Notes: generated from the sequence alone by a model not told the origin. A stretch of DNA of 64,000 nucleotides from Leptodesmis sichuanensis A121 (GCF_021379005.1 NZ_CP075171.1:1240001-1304000), one strand, 5' to 3'; shown: positions 33,192-42,715, numbered from the stretch's first letter. A program made the numbers and translations.

Positions 33192-35798
33192 ATGATGAAT
33201 ATGTTTGAATCTTTTTCTCATTTTCACGATCGCCTGGCCATTCTGACTGAAGACGGGCTACGTATTTCTTACGAGGAACTAGACCGGTTAATTGAAGAAT
33301 TTAAATCCCGTTTTTCAGCAGGCCGAGGAGTTGCTCTGATTGAATGTGAAAATTCATTAAATTCGATTGTTGCTTATCTGAGCGCCCTTCGTGCTGGTTG
33401 TCCAGCGCTGCTAGTCGCCTCAAAACAGCCTGAAGTTAACCAGAAACTGCGGACTCAATTTTCCGCTTTATATTACGTTGATCCCGTCGCCAATCAGGTA
33501 ACCATCCATCCATCAGGAGCGGCAATTCAGTTACATCCTGATTTAGCGGTTATCCTCTCAACCTCTGGCTCAACTGGAACGGCAAAGTCGATTCGGTTGT
33601 CGTACAAAGCGCTTGAAGCTAATGCGAGATCGATCGTCGAATATCTTACTATCCATGCAGACGATCGGGCACCCACAACCCTGCCCATGTATTATTCCTA
33701 CGGGCTTTCAGTGATCAACTCGCATTTATTAGCGGGGGCAACGCTAGTCGTAACGCAGAAGTCCGTCGCTGAACCAGAGTTTTGGCAACTCTTTGATGAA
33801 AATCGTTGTACAAGTTTTGCAGGTGTCCCTCATAGCTATGCCTTGATTGAAAAAAGTGGTGTAAAAACAGCCGATCGCAAGACTTTACGGTATGCAACGC
33901 AAGCAGGCGGACGACTGGAACCCAATCGTGTCAAAGCGTTAGCTGAGCAAAGTCAGAAAGAAGGCTGGCAATTTTTTGTCATGTACGGCCAAACTGAGGC
34001 AACAGCCCGGATGGCTTATCTACCACCAGACCAGGCATTGGCCAATCCCCACTGTATTGGTATTCCTATTCCAGGGGGTAAATTTCGGCTAATCAATGAT
34101 CAGGGAGATGAAATCGAGAACCCAGACGAAACTGGCGAACTGGTCTATACAGGCGACAACGTGATGATGGGCTATGCGCTCAGTGCTGAAGACCTATCAC
34201 GCGGCTATGATCTCACAGAATTACGAACAGGAGACCTGGCGCGTCGAACCAGCAATGGACTTTACTATATTGTTGGCCGGAAAAAGCGCTTTGTGAAGCT
34301 ATACGGATTGCGCATCAGTCTGGATGAGGTTGATGGCTGGTTACTTGATCATGGCTACAGTGCCGTCAGCACAGGTCGCAATGATACCTTGTGGATCCTG
34401 ACTACCACGGCGACCAGTGTACCCCTCATTCGCGAGTCGGTTGCAGATTGGTTGGGTTTACCTGCAGCTTCAATTCATGTTGGTGTGATAGAAGCGATCC
34501 CCCGGAAAGCAAATGGCAAGATTGATTTCAGGGAAGTCAGCCGTTTGGCTGACCAGGAGGCTCAAAAACTGGATGCGGCGATCGTGGCTCAGGCTAGAAA
34601 AGCGCCCCAAAATACCGTTCGAGATATCTTTGCTGCACGTTTCCCCAACCAGGAGATTACACCAGGGTCGTCTTTCATCACCCTTGGCGGTACATCCTTA
34701 GACTATATCGACATGATGATCGAACTGGAAAAGCGTGTCAGTAACTTGCCGCCAAACTGGTATGAGCTAAGCCTTCGTGACCTGGAGCAGCAGCAAGGGA
34801 AGAGTCGTTTCTGGCAAAAAATTGAGCCACAAATCTTCCTGCGATGCCTTGCAATTTCGCTGATCGTGATCGGGCACCTCACGGACTTCGATTACGGGGG
34901 AACAGGTGCTGTCCTATTGTTGATGATTGCGGGCTTTAATTTTTCCCGATTCCAACTTCCCAATATTATCGCCACAGGATCACCTCGACCAGTGTTAGCA
35001 CTAGCTGCAACCATTGCAATTCCAACTATTGCCTATCTGCTGATCGAGCAGACAGTGTTCCATAAGCTGCATTTTCCATCCCTACTCCTATTCTCTAATC
35101 TGATTCAGGCCAATGCCAATCAGGGTCTTTCCTATTGGTTTATTGAAGTCTATATACAAATCCTATTGATTGGGGCATTGGCAATCAGCTTAATCCCTAA
35201 GAAGTACATATCTAATACCCGTCAGGAAACTATTGTTCTTGGCCTGATAGTACTTTCCCTATTGCTGAACCAGCTTGGCCCTGTAGTTTGGGATACTACG
35301 CTATTGTATAACCGAGTACCTCACAGCTTGTTTTGGTTCTTTGCCTTCGGCATCGGTGCTCAGACGTTTAGAGATCCATTGTCCAAATTAATTTTATCAG
35401 TAACTTTTCTTGCTGCGGTCACACTCAACTTTGGCATGGAAACTCCCTATCGAATTCTCACCTATGGTGGTTTATTGCTGATCTGGCTCCCCTGGATCAA
35501 GGTGCCAACCATGTTGAAATCGCCCATCTCTCAGGTTGCCAGCGCCTCCTTGTTCATCTATCTGTCTCACTTCCAGTTCCATTCACTGAGTGAGAAAATT
35601 TTTGGCAACCATACCTGGATAGGTGTAATTTTTGCTCTTGTTGGCGGGGCTATTACCTGGAAACTTTATCTTGTCTGCTGGTCTCACTTAGTAAGCATCC
35701 AACCGAGACGCATTGGTACTAAACCAAGAACACAGACAAAAGTTACTTCAGCAGTTGAGCAACCGCAGGAACGGGAGAAAGTTTTGATCAACAAATAA
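33192..35798 (+). CDS. Adenylation domain + carrier domain + membrane acyltransferase-3 fusion
   Basis: The 868-residue protein has three parts. Residues about 10-460 form an AMP-binding adenylation domain (STSGSTGTAKS 124-134, YGQTEA 265-270, TGDLARR, GRKKRFVKLYG, and the catalytic Lys443 in PRKANGKIDF). Residues about 470-540 form a carrier domain with Ser502 in LGGTSLDY as the phosphopantetheine site. From about 545 on lies a 10-segment membrane domain with the acyltransferase-3 signature R-x10-H (Arg551, His562). It should activate a carboxylic acid, load it on its own carrier and pass it to a membrane acyltransferase. The acid and acceptor are unknown. Logic is like DltA-DltC plus DltB. 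ATG 33192 is preferred to TTG 33180. An acyltransferase-3 gene follows. Confidence 0.85.
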   Translation: MMNMFESFSHFHDRLAILTEDGLRISYEELDRLIEEFKSRFSAGRGVALIECENSLNSIVAYLSALRAGCPALLVASKQPEVNQKLRTQFSALYYVDPVANQVTIHPSGAAIQLHPDLAVILSTSGSTGTAKSIRLSYKALEANARSIVEYLTIHADDRAPTTLPMYYSYGLSVINSHLLAGATLVVTQKSVAEPEFWQLFDENRCTSFAGVPHSYALIEKSGVKTADRKTLRYATQAGGRLEPNRVKALAEQSQKEGWQFFVMYGQTEATARMAYLPPDQALANPHCIGIPIPGGKFRLINDQGDEIENPDETGELVYTGDNVMMGYALSAEDLSRGYDLTELRTGDLARRTSNGLYYIVGRKKRFVKLYGLRISLDEVDGWLLDHGYSAVSTGRNDTLWILTTTATSVPLIRESVADWLGLPAASIHVGVIEAIPRKANGKIDFREVSRLADQEAQKLDAAIVAQARKAPQNTVRDIFAARFPNQEITPGSSFITLGGTSLDYIDMMIELEKRVSNLPPNWYELSLRDLEQQQGKSRFWQKIEPQIFLRCLAISLIVIGHLTDFDYGGTGAVLLLMIAGFNFSRFQLPNIIATGSPRPVLALAATIAIPTIAYLLIEQTVFHKLHFPSLLLFSNLIQANANQGLSYWFIEVYIQILLIGALAISLIPKKYISNTRQETIVLGLIVLSLLLNQLGPVVWDTTLLYNRVPHSLFWFFAFGIGAQTFRDPLSKLILSVTFLAAVTLNFGMETPYRILTYGGLLLIWLPWIKVPTMLKSPISQVASASLFIYLSHFQFHSLSEKIFGNHTWIGVIFALVGGAITWKLYLVCWSHLVSIQPRRIGTKPRTQTKVTSAVEQPQEREKVLINK

Positions 35799-35902
35799 GC
35801 CATTAAAGCCTTCATGAACTATAGCGACATGAGTTTGCATCTGGAGTTAAATTTGTAGTCTTTTGGTAAATCCATAATGAAATTCCTGAATCAGGTTTAT
35901 TT

Positions 35903-37066
35903 ATGACAACAACACCTAGTATCCAAACACATGCCGCTATAAACGTATGCAAAAAGGCCAATTTTCTCTACTACATTCACAACTTTCGTGGCTTTGCAAT
36001 TTTAGCGATCGTCGCTCATCATGTAATTATTTCTCTAGAGTGGAAGAATTCAGGCATCGAAGATATCGTTTTGCTCTTGATTGGCAATGGCTCTGTTTAC
36101 TTTGTCTTTATTGCGGGCTTCTTATTCCAGTTTCTTTCCTCAAAATATGAATACAAGAGCTATAGCAGCCCTAAATCAGTCGTGAGAGAAGAGGAAGTTG
36201 TGAGAGGCTTTCCCTGCGGAAAATCTCTCACAATCCAGATAGGATTGCTATATTTATTCAAAAAACTCCAATATGTCATAGCCCCTTATATTCTTGTCTC
36301 TCTCCCTGCAATTCTATTAACAGTCTTGGAAAGTTCTTTATTTAGCGCCCCAGACTGGTTTATCACGAAATTTTCTGGTTGGCCGCTTGCTGGCCAAATT
36401 GTGATGTATCTTCTGACAGGCTCATTACTGAGCCAGTTCTGGTTCATTCCCATGATCACAATTTTTTATCTAGTTTCACCATTGCTGATCTGGGTTGATA
36501 GACATCCGCGATTTTATTGGATCCTGCCGGCATTGCTCGTGATAACAGCGATCGTGCCTCGCCCTGAAGAGAGCAACGCGATTCAATCGTTCCTTCACTT
36601 TGCCTCTATCTATGTAGGAGGTATGTTTTGTTCACACTATCGAGAAAAACTGCTTCCCCTGATTCAAAAAAGGTACTTACTATTTCTCAGTTTAGTTGTG
36701 CTGCTGAGTGGCCTTCAATACTGGTTCAAGCCTGATTTAGAAACGTTCAATTCGCTCGCTAAACTGGTACTTTCTCTACTGATTATGTGTTTCTTATGGG
36801 CTAAAGAATCTCAGCTACCACAAATTTTTAACCGCTCTATGGGGTTTGTCGCAGAGCTAAGTTTTGGAATTTATTTCTTACATGAGTACTTCATCGTCCT
36901 ACTTCCTGGCGTTGAAAAAAGATTAGGGCTAAACAACTTCCCTACTAAGGCTAATTTATTGAGCTTTTTACTGAATTATCTGGTGGTACTCGGTGCCAGT
37001 ATCGGTACTATTTTAATTATCAAAAAAATTCTGGGGAAAAATAGCCGTTTCCTGGTGGGTTGTTAG
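35903..37066 (+). CDS. Acyltransferase-3 (OafA/YrhL type) membrane protein
   Basis: This 387-residue protein has about 10 membrane segments. The signature is near the start: HNFRGFAILAIVAHH, where Arg is followed ten residues later by the second His. The family moves acyl groups onto sugars or lipids across the membrane. The gene is visibly more A/T-rich than its neighbours and lies 104 bp after the adenylation-carrier-acyltransferase gene on the same strand. It may supply a second acylation step or take acyl groups from the same carrier. It may have been acquired by transfer. Confidence 0.9.
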   Translation: MTTTPSIQTHAAINVCKKANFLYYIHNFRGFAILAIVAHHVIISLEWKNSGIEDIVLLLIGNGSVYFVFIAGFLFQFLSSKYEYKSYSSPKSVVREEEVVRGFPCGKSLTIQIGLLYLFKKLQYVIAPYILVSLPAILLTVLESSLFSAPDWFITKFSGWPLAGQIVMYLLTGSLLSQFWFIPMITIFYLVSPLLIWVDRHPRFYWILPALLVITAIVPRPEESNAIQSFLHFASIYVGGMFCSHYREKLLPLIQKRYLLFLSLVVLLSGLQYWFKPDLETFNSLAKLVLSLLIMCFLWAKESQLPQIFNRSMGFVAELSFGIYFLHEYFIVLLPGVEKRLGLNNFPTKANLLSFLLNYLVVLGASIGTILIIKKILGKNSRFLVGC

Positions 37067-37100
37067 AGCAATCCATCATTTCCATCAGCCGACCAGCAAT

Positions 37101-38078
37101 TTACACCGCTGGTAATAATCCCCGTTCTGCTAACCATTGCCGATTGAATAGCTTGGATTGATAGCGGCTGCCACCATCACACAAGACGGTGACGATCGTA
37201 TGGCCGGGGCCTAATTGCTTGGCAAGGGCGATCGCGGCCCCGACATTAATGCCCACCGAGCCGCCCATAAATAACCCATCTTTTTTCAGGAGTTGATAGA
37301 CCACCCGCACGGCTTCATGATCATCTACCCGAATAGCATCATCTGCTGGGGCACCCTGCATATTGCTGGTAATCCGACTGCTGCCAATTCCTTCTGTAAT
37401 CGAGCTTCCTTCCAGGACAATGTTGCCCGTTTTGACATAGCTATACAGGCCACTTCCCATCGGATCCGCGACGACACAGCGGATATTGGGATTTTTGGAC
37501 TTGAGAAACAGAGCAACCCCGGCATAAGTGCCTCCAGTTCCCGTAGCCGTCACCCAGGCATCAATTTTGCCATCAGTTTGTGCCCAAATTTCAGGACCAG
37601 TGGTTTCATAGTGGGCACGGCGATTTGAAAGATTATCGAACTGGTTGGCCCAGATGGCATTCTCCATTTCTGAGGCAATCCGTCCAGAAAGTTTCACGTA
37701 GTTGTTGGGATCCTTGTAGGGTACTGCCGGAACTGTGCGAACTTCTGCTCCCAGCGTTTTCAACAAATCAATTTTCTCCTGAGATTGTGTCTCTGGAATA
37801 ATGATCAAACACTTATAGCCCTTGGCATTGCAAATGTGGGTCAGGCCAATGCCGGTATTGCCTGCCGTTCCTTCGACAACGGTGCCTCCGGGTTTCAATA
37901 GTCCTTGAGTTTCCGCATCCTGGATAATGTAGAGCGCTGCCCGGTCTTTGACAGAACCACCGGGATTCATAAATTCGGCTTTTCCCAGAATTTCACACCC
38001 TGTCTCGTCACTGAAGCTATTGAGCCGAATCAAGGGAGTATTGCCAACCGCTCCTACAAATCCATTTTTAATGTCCAT
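37101..38078 (-). CDS. cysK: Cysteine synthase (O-acetylserine sulfhydrylase family)
   Basis: From the ATG at 38078 it has 325 residues. A GGGGAG ribosome site precedes that ATG, and homology begins with GAVGNTPLIRLNSFS. PLP binds to the Lys of NPGGSVKDRAA, and VEGTAGNTGIGLTHIC, TGTGGTYAGVALFLKS and GGSVGINVGAAIALA complete the PLP pocket. It makes cysteine from O-acetylserine and sulfide. A longer start at 38141 is possible but lacks support. Convergent with the acyltransferase gene. Confidence 0.93.
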   Translation of the reverse strand: MDIKNGFVGAVGNTPLIRLNSFSDETGCEILGKAEFMNPGGSVKDRAALYIIQDAETQGLLKPGGTVVEGTAGNTGIGLTHICNAKGYKCLIIIPETQSQEKIDLLKTLGAEVRTVPAVPYKDPNNYVKLSGRIASEMENAIWANQFDNLSNRRAHYETTGPEIWAQTDGKIDAWVTATGTGGTYAGVALFLKSKNPNIRCVVADPMGSGLYSYVKTGNIVLEGSSITEGIGSSRITSNMQGAPADDAIRVDDHEAVRVVYQLLKKDGLFMGGSVGINVGAAIALAKQLGPGHTIVTVLCDGGSRYQSKLFNRQWLAERGLLPAV

Positions 38079-38288
38079 CGCAACTCCCCTACTCAAATCT
38101 GACTCAAATCTGACAGATAATCTGCCCAGAATTCTGTTCACTGCTTCTGCCTTCTGTATCCAGGCATAACAGCTATAGAGCTAAATAACAGAGTAAGCTG
38201 TAACAGGATATTTGCAAAAATTTGCGTAGGCTCTATTTCTTTCACCTTTCTTAATCTTTTCAGCTTCCCCTACCCTCACAACTCTTCG

Positions 38289-38900
38289 ATGCAACCCACT
38301 GACACCGATCGCACCTTACGTACTTCTGAAGACTATCCCATTCATGTGGACTTTTTACCGAAACGGGTCGTGCCCCTCTCTGGTCTACTGGGGATGACGA
38401 TCGCCCCTGGAAAATGCAACCAGGGAATGCGCTTTCATTGGTGCCGGAATCTATCTCTGGATCTGGCACGGTTGCGGCATGATTACGGCACGAATTTGCT
38501 GGTGACGCTATTAGAAGCGGAAGAAATGGTAGACCTGCAAATTGCCAATTTGCTACAAGCCGTTCCCACTTATGGCATGAAATCCCGCTGGTTCCCTATT
38601 CCTGATTTTGGAACTCCCGCCTCGATGACTGGCTTGAGCCAACTGGTCGAGGATATTTTGGCCACCCTGGAGGGAGGACGAACAACGGTAGTTCACTGTC
38701 GTGCGGGTCTGGGTCGGACTGGCTTAGTTGTTGCATCCTGTCTGGTGGCACTGGGTTATTCTCCGGAGGAGGCATTTGCCCAAGTACGCAGTGCTCGCCC
38801 TGGCAGTGTGGAAACCCTGGAGCAGGAAGCCTATGTGCATCAGTTTGCGACAGCCTGGAAGCGGGATAGAAACTTTTCCCAGCCCCCCAAGTCACGCTAA
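38289..38900 (+). CDS. Dual-specificity / tyrosine protein phosphatase (CDKN3-like)
   Basis: This 203-residue protein carries the phosphatase signature VVHCRAGLGRTG, with nucleophile Cys137 and Arg143, and an upstream loop with SRWFPIPDFGTP that supplies the general acid Asp. It resembles the CDKN3-like phosphatase group found in many cyanobacteria. It should remove phosphate from Tyr or Ser/Thr of an unknown protein in the cytoplasm. It lies 72 bp before lgt with a repeat fragment between. Confidence 0.9.
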   Translation: MQPTDTDRTLRTSEDYPIHVDFLPKRVVPLSGLLGMTIAPGKCNQGMRFHWCRNLSLDLARLRHDYGTNLLVTLLEAEEMVDLQIANLLQAVPTYGMKSRWFPIPDFGTPASMTGLSQLVEDILATLEGGRTTVVHCRAGLGRTGLVVASCLVALGYSPEEAFAQVRSARPGSVETLEQEAYVHQFATAWKRDRNFSQPPKSR

Positions 38901-38935
38901 AGCGAAACTACGGTTCTGATCTGAAACAAGGTTTA
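38899..38935 (+). repeat. Dispersed intergenic repeat, partial copy D
   Basis: GCGAAACTACGGTTCTGATC and GAAACAAGGTTTA match the right half of copies A-C. It sits directly at the stop of the phosphatase gene. Confidence 0.6.
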
Positions 38936-38972
38936 GAATCAAGTCTGTGGCATTTCTGATGTAAAGCCAGTG

Positions 38973-39875
38973 ATGAACTTCCTTTCTTCTCTCCTGATCC
39001 CGGCCTTTCAGTTTACCTCCCCTGGCCCGGAAATCCCCTTCCTGCAATGGGGATCGTTTTCGATCCGCTGGTATGGGTTCTTGATTGCCTCGGCGGTGCT
39101 AATTGGCGTGACGCTCTCCCAATACCTGGCCCGTCAACGGCGAGTCAATCCTGAGTTGGTCAGTGATCTGGCGATCTGGATGGTGATCGGGGCAATTCCT
39201 TTAGCCAGACTGTACTACGTCGCGTTCCAGTGGCAGGAGTACGCTCAGCACCCAGATCAAATTATCGCGATCTGGAGGGGAGGAATTGCCATCCACGGGG
39301 CAATTATCGGTGGCTTGATTGCAGCCTTAATTTTCTGCCGTTTACAGCGAGTGTCCTTCTGGCAAATGGCCGATCTGGTTGCTCCTGCGTTGATTCTGGG
39401 TCAGGCGATCGGGCGCTGGGGCAATTTCTTCAATTCCGAAGCCTTTGGTCGTCCTACGGATTTGCCCTGGAAGCTTTACATTCCCCCCAACCGCCGTCCT
39501 CCTGGCTATGAAGGCTTTGAGTATTTCCATCCCACCTTCTTATATGAGTCGCTATGGAATTTGATGGTGTTTGCCATTCTCATGGTGCTGTTCTTCCGCG
39601 ATCGCTCCGGCAAAATGCGCCTGCAAACGGGCACGATTTTTCTGGTTTACCTGGTGGCTTATAGCTGTGGACGCTTCTGGATTGAAGGCTTGCGAACCGA
39701 TAGCTTGATGCTGGGGTCGCTGCGAATTGCTCAGGTCGTCAGTCTGGTTGAGATCGCGATCGGTATGACTGGACTGGCATGGTTGTACTTGTGGCACCGT
39801 CCTCTTCCCGATGTAGTGCCTCCCCAAAGAGGGGAAAATTCAGCGGACGTAGCCAGTTCCAACAAACAGCCCTAA
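38973..39875 (+). CDS. lgt: Prolipoprotein diacylglyceryl transferase
   Basis: This 300-residue membrane protein has 7 likely membrane segments and the Lgt signature [16 protein letters not shown]. Other family features are [17 protein letters not shown] at the first segment, [16 protein letters not shown], and [16 protein letters not shown]. It transfers diacylglycerol from phosphatidylglycerol to the lipobox Cys of prolipoproteins in the cytoplasmic membrane. The ATG at 38973 directly follows a GTG, and either may be used. The C-terminal tail is slightly long and polar. Confidence 0.96.
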   Translation: MNFLSSLLIPAFQFTSPGPEIPFLQWGSFSIRWYGFLIASAVLIGVTLSQYLARQRRVNPELVSDLAIWMVIGAIPLARLYYVAFQWQEYAQHPDQIIAIWRGGIAIHGAIIGGLIAALIFCRLQRVSFWQMADLVAPALILGQAIGRWGNFFNSEAFGRPTDLPWKLYIPPNRRPPGYEGFEYFHPTFLYESLWNLMVFAILMVLFFRDRSGKMRLQTGTIFLVYLVAYSCGRFWIEGLRTDSLMLGSLRIAQVVSLVEIAIGMTGLAWLYLWHRPLPDVVPPQRGENSADVASSNKQP

Positions 39876-39903
39876 AAAAATAACCCCGGAGCCAAAACTC
39901 CGG
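39873..39903 (-). terminator. Likely factor-independent terminator for the minus strand
   Basis: On the minus strand CCGGAG and CTCCGG (39898-39903 and 39886-39891) form a 6-bp stem with a six-base loop, followed by GGTTATTTTTTT. It would end transcripts coming from the Coq4-like gene, about 230 bp upstream. Confidence 0.6.
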
Positions 39904-40133
39904 AGTCTCAATCAGGGTGCATCTACCACTTCATTCTTCCCAGGTAAGAGAGGCCATCCGGAAACTTTGAGAAAGTGATTAAACTCAGTAGATAGGTCGC
40001 CCTACCTGCTGGTCTTCAAAACCGGACGTGCAGTCATCAGTAGGATGGGCAAAGCTTGGCGTGCCCATTCAAATCAGCCAGAATGACAGGATGGAACGTT
40101 TCCCTTTGCCCATCCGACGTTTTTTCTGTCTTT

Positions 40134-40649
40134 TCACTTCATTAGAGGTAGTAGATCGAAGTCCTGGCGAATTTCCAGCAGGGGACGATCGAGCAGTGGT
40201 TCAAACTCCATAAACGGAACCCAGCGTTGGCGTTGGCGAGTCTTCAGCCACAAAAACACTAATTCTGGCAACAACTGGAGTAGCACGAACCCGATCGAGA
40301 CATACAGCCAGAGCGCTCCCCGTGCTTCAAGGAAATCTTTGTACATACCCCGCACCGCCAAACCGATCGTTGGATCCTGAATCGTTTTCAGGTGTTTCCC
40401 GAACGTGTAGTCACTGGTCCACCAGATCAAGGGCAGAATTTTGAGTTCGTTATACAGGGTGGTGTCACATCCGTACACAACATGGGACACATCATGAGCT
40501 AGCAAGACCTTGCCAAATTCGGTGGGTAACTCTCTGGGATCTGCCACATGTGAGTTCATCGCATAGTACTCCTCTAACCCCTCCCGCAAGGTTTGAGTAC
40601 TGGCTTTATCTACATAGTGAGCACGATAGTGAGCACGTTGCTTGTTCAT
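40134..40649 (-). CDS. Coq4-like protein with a C-terminal membrane segment
   Basis: This 171-residue protein contains a perfect Coq4-type metal motif HDxxHx(11)E: His52, Asp53, His56 and Glu68 (AHDVSHVVYG then CDTTLYNEL). It also has one membrane segment near residues 112-135 (LWLYVSIGFVLLQLLPELVF). Coq4 organises ubiquinone synthesis in eukaryotes and some bacteria and has been proposed to bind the quinone intermediate. Cyanobacteria make plastoquinone, so the partner here is unknown. It follows a truncated DUF29 gene by 31 bp on the same strand. Confidence 0.75.
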   Translation of the reverse strand: MNKQRAHYRAHYVDKASTQTLREGLEEYYAMNSHVADPRELPTEFGKVLLAHDVSHVVYGCDTTLYNELKILPLIWWTSDYTFGKHLKTIQDPTIGLAVRGMYKDFLEARGALWLYVSIGFVLLQLLPELVFLWLKTRQRQRWVPFMEFEPLLDRPLLEIRQDFDLLPLMK

Positions 40650-40680
40650 TGCTCCACCTACTCAAGGCAGAAAATCTGAA

Positions 40681-40896
40681 TCAAGAATCTGCTTTATCCG
40701 GTAAGCACTTCAGGAGATGCATCCACAGCACTTGCAGATAGCTGCCTAATTCCTGCTGTTCGCTGCGCCTCAAGGCTTCTAGTTCCTCAACCAAATGATC
40801 AACATCTAAGCCTGCCCAATATCCTTTCCGCAGATAGTCGGCCTGCTGTTGGGTCCATTGCAGGAAATCTTGGTCATAAAGCGTGGCTTTATGCAT
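40681..40896 (-). pseudogene. DUF29 family protein, C-terminally truncated
   Basis: The 71-residue frame has the DUF29 N-terminal half (LYDQDFLQWTQQQADYLRKG, VDHLVEELEALRRSEQQEL, VLWMHLLKC). It then ends abruptly, while family members run to about 140-150 residues. No continuation is seen in other frames before the Coq4-like gene. It is probably a remnant, though a short functional form cannot be excluded. DUF29 function is unknown. Confidence 0.75.
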
Positions 40897-40975
40897 GTGC
40901 CGTAGCTCCTAAGCAGCCGCCAGAGAATTTTTAGTAAAACTGTATACCTGATCCTAACAAGTTGAAATCAAATCA

Positions 40976-41545
40976 CTATCGGGTATGGTGAATGATCTGC
41001 TCAACGGTTTGGGCATAGGTGCGATCGTCCAGCACAGGATGACTATCGTTTAGAGCGAAGGATTGGTGTACATCAATCCAGGACTTGCAGCCTCCATAAG
41101 CTTCTGAGTAGGGGATTCGTGTGGCAAACGGAAACTGGTAAACCCGCAACAGAAGGATGTAAAGCGGTTGACTAGGTTGCCAGCGCAGGCGATCGCGGAC
41201 AAACTGTTCATTCCAGATGTGAAAGGGAAACAGCGCGGCAACCCCCTCTGCCCTGTCAATTTGCACAATATCGGTAATCTCTGCCCAGGAACCAATTCGT
41301 ACCTGCTCTGGGTGCCATCCCGAAGCAACTGGTTGAATCTGATCGGCATAAGCGGTTTTTACCAATTCCGGCTTTTGATGCTCCACAGTGGGATACAGCA
41401 AAACGCGATCGTGCTGTACCCGAAACCGCCCCCCTTCTTCCCGAATTCCGCCCTTTCGTAACAGGACGATCGTCTCTCCCCGTTCCAGAGCATGAACGGC
41501 AACCTGCCATTCCTTTAGTGCATTGGTCAATAGGTCATGCGTCAT
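40976..41545 (-). CDS. DUF1802 family protein
   Basis: This 189-residue protein starts with LTNALKEWQVAVHALERGE and TIVLLRKGGIREEGGRF, the DUF1802 start. It continues with LLYPTVEHQKPELVK and a C-terminal part with YILLLRVYQFPFATRIPYSE and GGCKSWIDV. The family is common in cyanobacteria and of unknown function. It has no membrane segment or signal. Confidence 0.88.
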   Translation of the reverse strand: MTHDLLTNALKEWQVAVHALERGETIVLLRKGGIREEGGRFRVQHDRVLLYPTVEHQKPELVKTAYADQIQPVASGWHPEQVRIGSWAEITDIVQIDRAEGVAALFPFHIWNEQFVRDRLRWQPSQPLYILLLRVYQFPFATRIPYSEAYGGCKSWIDVHQSFALNDSHPVLDDRTYAQTVEQIIHHTR

Positions 41546-41660
41546 TCGTCACTGGTTTGAATCTTCAGCTTTTTTCAAGGGTTGGGGAATTCACAGAGTC
41601 ATTCCTCCCCACTAGCATGAAACAAGAACACTCTGATCGCAATTGAGCCAAAGGAAGTCT

Positions 41661-41756
41661 ATGACCCTACACGACTTATTGATGCTAATTTTGATGCTCT
41701 CTCCCGGAATTCTGCTCTCCATCATCATTATGGGGACTTTCGCCTTTGGAGGATGA
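41661..41756 (+). CDS. 31-residue single-span membrane protein
   Basis: ATG 41661 to TGA 41756 encodes a short N-terminus MTLHDLL, a hydrophobic span through LMLSPGILLSIIIMGTFAF, and Gly-Gly at the end. GGAAG lies 5-9 bases upstream of the start. The size and shape are those of small subunits of photosynthetic or NDH complexes, but I cannot match it to a named one. It is 8 bp from the convergent 2OG-oxygenase stop. Confidence 0.6.
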   Translation: MTLHDLLMLILMLSPGILLSIIIMGTFAFGG

Positions 41757-41764
41757 GAGAAGTT

Positions 41765-42715
41765 TTACTCAGCTAAGCCAATTTCCCGTAATCGCTGCAT
41801 CAGATACTCGCCTGCGGTGATGGCGGGAAATTGCTGTTCCCCGACTTTGGCAATGCAGCCAGGAAGGGGAGTGAGATCAATTTCCTTCCGCGGATGAACG
41901 AAGCAGGGCATCGAGAAGCGACGGCAGCGATCGCCTGTGGGATTCACCACCCGATGAGTAGTGCTTTTCAACACTCCGTTGGTCAGTTGTTGCAGCATAT
42001 CGCCGCTGTCCACAATGATCTGTCCCGGCAGGGCTGGAATAGGCAACCAGGAACCATCTCGTTGCAGTAACTCCAGACCATCGTCCGTGGCTTCACAGAG
42101 CAGGGTAATTAGATTGATGTCTTCATGGGGGGCCGATCGCAGACTGGCTGGATGGGCATCTGCGGGAATGGGAGGATAGTGAATGATGCGAAGGATCGTG
42201 TCGCTCTCCTGAATCATGTCAGACAACAGGGTTTCTGGTTCTCCCAGGTACAAGGCACAGGCCTTTAGCAATTCGGCAGCACAGACTTCTAACTGAGCAT
42301 AAAGTTGGGTCATCACCGGATGAAATTGGGGCACTTCGGCAACCTGCAGGTTAGCTGCATAATGTTCCGTGAGGGGATGTCCGGCTAGTAAATCCCGCCC
42401 CACATGCCAGAACTCTTTCAAGTCAGGGTAGGGATGGTCTTTGGCGTGTTCCTGCCCAAAAGAGGTGAATCCCCGCTGTCCATGCAATTCGGGAACTTCA
42501 TACTGTTGTTTGATCGCTTCTGGTAATTCAAAAAACTGTTCCGCAACCTGATAAGCCTGCTGGATCAGGGCTGAATCCACGCCATGATGGGTAATGGCAA
42601 AAAAGCCAGTTTTTTCTAATGCCTGCCCCAGTTGGATGATGAAGTTAGTGCGGCGATCGCCACTGGCATGAAAGTCCCGTAAATCCAGAACGGGAATGCT
42701 TTGGGTTAAAACCAT
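41765..42715 (-). CDS. 2-oxoglutarate/Fe(II) oxygenase, isopenicillin-N-synthase-like
   Basis: The 316-residue protein has an N-terminal DIOX_N-type part (IPVLDLRDF, GFFAITHHGVD) and a C-terminal jelly-roll core. Iron ligands are in HEDINLITLL (HxD) and STTHRVVNP (distal His), and the 2-oxoglutarate site is RRFSMP. The branch includes gibberellin- and flavonoid-type hydroxylases; the bacterial substrates are mostly unknown. It is divergent from the TMEM14 gene. Confidence 0.92.
   Translation of the reverse strand: MVLTQSIPVLDLRDFHASGDRRTNFIIQLGQALEKTGFFAITHHGVDSALIQQAYQVAEQFFELPEAIKQQYEVPELHGQRGFTSFGQEHAKDHPYPDLKEFWHVGRDLLAGHPLTEHYAANLQVAEVPQFHPVMTQLYAQLEVCAAELLKACALYLGEPETLLSDMIQESDTILRIIHYPPIPADAHPASLRSAPHEDINLITLLCEATDDGLELLQRDGSWLPIPALPGQIIVDSGDMLQQLTNGVLKSTTHRVVNPTGDRCRRFSMPCFVHPRKEIDLTPLPGCIAKVGEQQFPAITAGEYLMQRLREIGLAE

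Noticed and set aside
40028-40213. Plus-strand frame of 61 residues after lgt
   Set aside because: It overlaps the Coq4-like gene on the opposite strand and shows no protein-like pattern.
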